Source of the DNA: Chrysomallon squamiferum
Lineage: Eukaryota > Mollusca > Gastropoda > Neomphalida > Peltospiridae
Direction: 5' to 3'
DNA: 14,500 nucleotides
Assembly (NCBI GenBank): GCA_012295275.1
Contig: CM022665.1
Coordinates: 6,060,901-6,075,400, forward strand
The position numbers and the translations under genes were made by a program. Positions 9,569-14,500 of the stretch are shown one piece after another (positions within the stretch are counted from its first letter, which is position 1; each line of letters begins with the position of its first letter). The notes below the pieces were generated by a model. It was not told the origin of the DNA. It did no database searches and saw nothing but the letters and a program-made list of their open reading frames with translations.

Positions 9569-11066
9569 TCACGCCGCCACTGTCCATTACGTCATACCTT
9601 TTCAAATTTTAAACACGGATATGTTTCAAGTATTCATTACATAACGTCCACTGTTACGTCTATTTCTGTAACTACGAATTGAGTTACTAATCGAAATAAA
9701 TGTTAACTGGAGTGTAATGACCATGCACTTTTTTTTTTTTGCCATGTTTAAATGAATGTGCAAATGGGTGTACGTACGAATGTGTATACTATGTTCGTAG
9801 GTACGTATGCACTTAATTTACATCATTGCACCAGTAGTTGGTGGGCATGTTTTTATGCTCTTGTGGATCTAATTATCACAAGTATGACATTGTTCGACAC
9901 GTCTGGTGTAGTGTTACATTAGAACGTATTGGCCACGTCTCATTACGTTTCAGATAATATTACACTAATGAATTTGTGCATTGTTTAAAGAGCAGATTTA
10001 AACACTTGTCTTTCTCCACTGTTTATTATATAGCTGATACGCTGACGATAAGCTTTCTTTTCTTTCTGTTTTTTTCATATATAGGAGGGAAAATATGTTA
10101 CAAAGAAGAAAAAAAAATAAGAAAAAGATAAAACAACAGAAAGAGGATTTACAGTGGCGAAATTTCAAGCAGCTTTTCTGTTTATAGGTGGTGGTATTGT
10201 TTTTCTTTTCTTTTTCTTCTTTTTTTTTTTTTTTTTATAAAGTCTACCGTTAATTTTAAAAGTTGATACAAACAGTGTTAATAAAAGAACAAGGTGTCAA
10301 GTAATATTATTATAACAGTTTCTAAAATTTGTGTTTCATAATCTAGCTTGACTATACATTAAAAACAATATCATCATCTAACCTGTTAAAAATAATATAT
10401 TTTTATTATTATTATTGTCGTTTGTTGTTGATGTTGTTATTATTATTATTATCATTATTATTATTTTAAAATTATGATAAATTGGGAAAGTGTTTACTTG
10501 TTTAAACGTATCACTCTGTTGACTGAAAAATCTGCCTGGCACATGAAGTAGAGTTAGGTTTAGTTACTGAGGATAGACGTTTACATTACTGTATATTCTG
10601 TTCTACAATAAAGTTACAGTAGTTGCCAAAATGCTATCTTGATATTTCCAAGCCATAAAGCCAATGGTTTACCTTTATGGTTTTCGTGTTAGATAATCTA
10701 TTTAGTCTCTAGGTAATTAGGACTGCACAACGTGGCATGTGCCTTGGTCAAAACTGTGTGGGCCATTTTGTCAAGACGCCTACGATTTCACTCAAATTTT
10801 ATAAAGCGCTTTCTGGGTTTTGGTGGGGGTTTTTCACAATTAATTATTCAGGTATTTCTCTTCCAAAAAGTGTGAATAGACTTTTATCTAAATTCTGAAG
10901 TTACTTGTAATATTAAGAGGTTTATTTAGTTAAATCTGATGTTATTTCGTTTCAGTAGCTGTCTGTACGAGAGTAGACCGTTGCTTGGCGGCAGCATATT
11001 TTCATTTTCTTATTGTTTGCTGCTAATATTAATTAAATTTCCAGAACAATTTGTTATTATTATTAT
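9569..11066. other. Spacer without recognised exons
   Basis: About 1.5 kb lying between the nuclear receptor and paralog B. It contains a TACGTA-based imperfect palindrome at 9768-9812, pyrimidine-rich and purine-rich tracts at about 10044-10236 (including 17 T at 10220-10236), and ATT units at about 10401-10466. I looked on the minus strand for exons of a nuclear-receptor ligand-binding domain and saw none. The best short frames, such as one near 10700-10780, are under 30 codons. Confidence 0.5.
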
Positions 11067-11072
11067 TTTATT
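11067..11072 (-). terminator. Candidate polyadenylation signal of the nuclear receptor
   Basis: AATAAA on the minus strand about 210 bases after the TAG stop at 11281-11283. It would apply if the stop is real and the transcript ends without further exons. The hexamer is common by chance here. Confidence 0.25.
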
Positions 11073-11280
11073 TTGTCTGGGTTTTTTGTTAACATCACCA
11101 AAATAAAATAAATAACTAAATAAAATAAACAAACAACAATAACTTATTTGTATTCTTAAAAAAACAGAATACATATAATTTCCTGACCTGATTACACAGT
11201 AATCAAACAACAGCATTCTGAGATATAGAAATAAATATATTAACTTTATCATACACTTTACCTTCAACAATAACTCATAC

Positions 11281-13265
11281 CTATGTTATGTCCATGGCAT
11301 AAATTTCAGCCACGTCTCTAATAAGAGCTAAGTCAATTATTTTTATTTGTTCATCGTCATATTGTCCATTTGGTGTAGAATTCCTGTTTGCACTGCTCTG
11401 TGCGCGGAAAGAAGCATTTTCATTCCTTTCTAGTCTTGCATTTTCTTTAGACGCGTGTTTCACTGTATTATAACAGTCCTCCATAGCAATGTGACTGGAG
11501 TGTTCAAAATGTTCGATGGCAGATATTATGTTATTGAAACAACATGTGTGCGTCTTGTCAAAGTCTTCACTTTTTATTTCTTGATTTGTCACATATTCTG
11601 CTGAGAAGTCACGACTGAAAACACTGTCTTGTTTCCTTCTGTCAGAGTATTCTATTCGATTGGGAAAATCAAAGCCGTTATTTTCGAAGTACTCTTGAAG
11701 ACCCGTTGATCTTTGCTGAGTCCTTGCGCTGTACGAATTCTGATCATGATTCTGATCTGGTTTCAGAAAGAGAATTTGTTTCAACACACTGTCGTCTACA
11801 CCCGTCTCTTCGACTACTTTCCCGTTGTTGTTATCATCCACTTCCTCAACTACTACTTCAGGATGGGTTGTGTTAATTCCCAACTGTGATAAAAATAGCA
11901 CATTTTCATTGTTATTTTTGTTAATCGGAAATTCGGTGCAAGCATTCTCTGTGGCTACCAGATTAACATAGCTATTACCCTGGCCTGGGACTGTGTAGTT
12001 ATCGGTCATCCTTTCCTGGTTGCTGTCTGTGGAACACGACGGTCTTTTCAAAGAGCTGTGTCCACCAGTATTCTCACTAGTAAGAAGCGACAGCATGTTT
12101 TCAATTTCGGAGGTTGTCAGAAACGGTTCAGGAGGTTGCGTATACGGAGCAGGTGACAGTGGTTTTGACAGTGTTTCTGATTCGAATGAAAGTGATGATG
12201 ACGATGATGAATATGACGCCGAGTTCGAAAACGGAGATGATCCGGAGGCTGGTGACGCCGCTGCAGATGATCCGGAAATTGGCGAAATCGCCGCTGGCGA
12301 CAGCGTAACCGGTGAAGTTGGCGCCGGTGATGATGATGAATAGGATGATGATGATGATGATGATGATGACCTTGATGAAACGGATGCTGACCTAGATGAA
12401 AGAGATGATTCTGGTAGATAAGTCGACGTCACTTTTTGATCCGATGGTGATGTTGTTGACAACGGCGTCAACGATTCTAACCGTGCAGAGAACATGTTTG
12501 TCACCGAGTCTGGTTCTGAGCGGAAGACGTTCTGGCTGACTGACGAAAACGCAGAGGACAGCGGTGGCAGAGACGACGACATCATGGATGACGTGGCTGA
12601 GTGAGAACGTTCTGAACAGTCTGGTAGTTCGGGTGCGAGGTATTCTGTTGACGTTGGTGCACGCACATTTTCATCAGAAGCGTCCAGCACGTGCGATCTG
12701 TGGTAGTTTCCGGGACACGGTAAACCCAACCCTTGATTGTCAGCAGTGTTTTGGTAACAACTTGACAACTCCTCGGAATTTAAACCAGCGTCAGAGCTTT
12801 CGAAATATTTGCCTTTTTGTGAGTGCGAAGGAAACGATTTAGTAAGAAGTGAAATGAGGGATAACGAAGAGTCTCTGGACTCGTCCACAACAACGGACTT
12901 CTGACTGTCCGTCTGTGCTGAACGTTGTTGTTGGTCTTCCTTCTGGCTGCTCATTTTGGCTTCGTGGCAGTATCTTAAAGATAATTTCCTTAAATTATCA
13001 TTTTCTGGGCTAAATGTTTTTCTTGGACGACCCATTTTGATGGCTGAAAGAACAGTAACTAAACTGTCATATACAGTTTTCTCTAGACAATGAAATCTCA
13101 ATTTTAAGGTGAAGCTAATATAATTGTAAAAAAAAAAAAATAATAATAATAATAATAATAACAAATAAATACAAACATTGTAATCTTAAAAATAACGGTA
13201 TATTGTGAATCTTACTGAATATAGATGTCACTGTTAACATTTTATCGTTAATCATAAATGAACTG

Positions 13266-13296
<31 letters not shown>

Positions 13297-14015
13297 AAAG
13301 TAATAATTATTATTAGTTTAAGAAATAAACCTACCATCACGTGACATGCCGAGTGACACACATTTCTGGTAACGACAAAAACGACAGTTGTTACGATTTC
13401 TAGGATTGATCACGCAGGAATGTTTCTGGGTACACAGGTAAGTTTTGTGTTCTACAAGTCCTCGCCGAAAGAATTTCTATATTGAGATTACCAAATATTT
13501 ATAATAAAAATACAGCAATTAAAAAACCCCAAAACATTATAAATTGCCTTTACACTAACTGTCAAGCCTATGTAAAAATATTTTGAAAGTAAAATCCAAA
13601 CATGTTTCTGTATTAAAAGAGTTACAAAATATTTTCCAATTGTTTTAAACTTTCCTTCATCAATATCAACGTTTTTCTTTTAATAATACTTCGTGAATTT
13701 CCATATTTTTCGTTCGTTAAACTTTAAATTCGTAATCTGAGTTCGCTTAATACATTTTTTTGTTTTGCAAATGCGATTTGAAAACTTAAAAACAGTATGT
13801 AAAACGTTTTGCATTTGTTTCTTGCAATGTAAGCCATGAAAACACTACAAAATTCTGAACTGAGCCGAATTAAGGTTATTATTAACAAACTGATTTAATG
13901 TTTCTTACTTTACATCCTTCGCAAGTTTTGATTCCAAAATGAGTCCCGTTAGCGATGTCACCACAAACCAAACATAGGATCTGACCGTCCGCGGGCTCAA
14001 CTTTCTCCGGTTTTT
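11281..14015 (-). CDS. Nuclear receptor, 5'-partial: two-finger DNA-binding domain plus long Ser-rich tail
   Basis: Three exons are visible: 14015-13909, 13476-13335 and 13043-11281. Together they give 669 residues, with earlier exons beyond the right edge because the first visible codon is split. Introns have donors GTAAGA and GTAGGT and acceptors AACAG, ATATAG and TTTCAG. Finger 1 is C14, C17, C31, C34 (C-x2-C-x13-C-x2-C). Finger 2 is C50, C56, C66, C69 (C-x5-C-x9-C-x2-C). The P-box region reads CEGCKKFFRR, with an intron exactly after CEGCK. The C-terminal extension [13 protein letters not shown] resembles NR1-type receptors (E75, Rev-erb, ROR), so this is probably an NR1-like, DNA-binding transcription factor of the nucleus. 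The remaining 586 residues are low complexity, with a Ser/Pro-rich stretch at about 295-377 and an LxxLL-like LISLL at 145-149. No ligand-binding domain is visible. The stop TAG lies against a splice donor. The group within the family cannot be settled by eye. Confidence 0.85.
12328..12369 (-). repeat. In-frame trinucleotide repeat coding polyserine
   Basis: A GAT run on the plus strand reads as TCA codons on the minus strand and gives a run of Ser, interrupted once by a Tyr codon, in the nuclear receptor tail (about residues 308-321). A coding microsatellite like this often varies in length between individuals. Confidence 0.8.
13128..13162. repeat. Poly-A plus TAA repeat in nuclear receptor intron 2
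   Basis: 13 A followed by TAA units, inside the 291-base intron 13044-13334. On the minus strand it reads as Leu and Phe codons that extend the long open frame upstream of the true exon start at 13043. That extension is intronic. Confidence 0.8.
13266..13294. repeat. Poly-A tract in nuclear receptor intron 2
   Basis: 29 A on the plus strand, which read as a T run in the transcript. It sits about 40 bases into the intron after the exon ending at 13335. Confidence 0.85.
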
Positions 14016-14500
14016 CTGTTCAAAAGCAATTATTACTTAGCACGAACAATCACATATTCATTATTCTTATTTCTACCAAAACAATGATACTGAATAATAA
14101 AAGTTACTGCATAACATCTCACATGGTGTTGCACGCCAATAGTTTAGTTCTGTTACGCAGTGAAACTACTTGACTATTTTCGTTAAGAAAACATCAAAAT
14201 GTCTATATAATCAAAATTACTTTTCTTTAAGAATAATTTTCACCAATAACAAATGATTATTTATTATGTTAAATATGATTTGTTAAAGAACATAATTTAA
14301 AAAAATCCATTAGAAAAGTTTTCTCAAATTACTTAGATCATAAAATAAAACGTTTAATTATTGAAAGACGAAACTGCTTCTCGGTAGTCTTGTAGATATA
14401 CGTTTCAATGAATTTACGACAGTCTAGAATAATATTTTTCCAAAAGGCTTTTATTTTTAATTTCTGACAAACAAAGATTTCCTCGCAACTATATTACTTA
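14016..14500 (-). other. Upstream intron or flank of the nuclear receptor
   Basis: AT-rich sequence before the acceptor at 14016. The exon after it starts with two bases of a split codon, so a coding exon must lie further upstream. I found no exon with a matching phase 1 donor in these 485 bases, so the start of the gene is outside the window. Confidence 0.55.

Noticed and set aside
12020-12343. Plus-strand acidic open frame of about 107 codons
   Set aside because: It lies wholly antisense to the nuclear receptor exon; its Asp/Glu-rich content is the mirror of the Ser-coding repeats.
13044-13164. Long open frame extends upstream of 13043 and could suggest an N-terminus beginning with poly-Leu/Phe
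   Set aside because: The extension is translated intron (T-rich and TTA repeats). The acceptor at 13044 and the phase match restore a continuous nuclear-receptor sequence (MSRD joined to AIKMGRPRK).

Overview
The window looks like nuclear DNA from a metazoan, most likely a lophotrochozoan and probably a mollusc. It is AT-rich, its genes are interrupted by GT-AG introns of about 0.3-0.6 kb, and it is crowded with microsatellites ((CT)n, (GT)n, (TA)n, GATA, TCTG, TTG/TTA, poly-A/T). The mollusc assignment rests on the general look of the four-helix proteins and the repeat style, so it is an inference.

Three protein-coding genes can be rebuilt, all on the minus strand. From right to left they are: (1) a nuclear receptor (14015 down to 11281), which enters from beyond the right edge and shows a complete two-zinc-finger DNA-binding domain split over two small exons, then one very long exon coding a Ser-rich, apparently disordered tail; (2) a 200-residue claudin/PMP22-like four-helix membrane protein (8455-6980, three exons); (3) a second, 194-residue member of the same family (4000-2335, three exons). 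Genes 2 and 3 have the same intron phases, an identical 156-base middle exon length, and about half identical residues over most of exon 1, so they are tandem paralogs.

Region by region: 1-2334 is non-coding, with a diverged pair of direct repeats and a compound microsatellite. 2335-4000 is paralog A. 4001-6979 is repeat-rich spacer with an isolated plus-strand open frame that resembles a fourth membrane segment. 6980-8455 is paralog B. 8456-11280 is spacer with simple repeats and no exon I recognise. 11281-14015 is the nuclear receptor, and 14016-14500 is its upstream intron or flank.

The most interesting points concern the nuclear receptor. Its P-box region reads CEGCKK rather than the usual CEGCKG/A/S. 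No ligand-binding domain is visible. Its long exon ends in a TAG stop that lies directly against a good splice donor. A second unexpected feature is a 33-base core shared in inverted orientation by two distant compound microsatellites, suggesting that they are copies of one dispersed element. There is no sign of a working relationship between the nuclear receptor and the membrane proteins beyond being neighbours.
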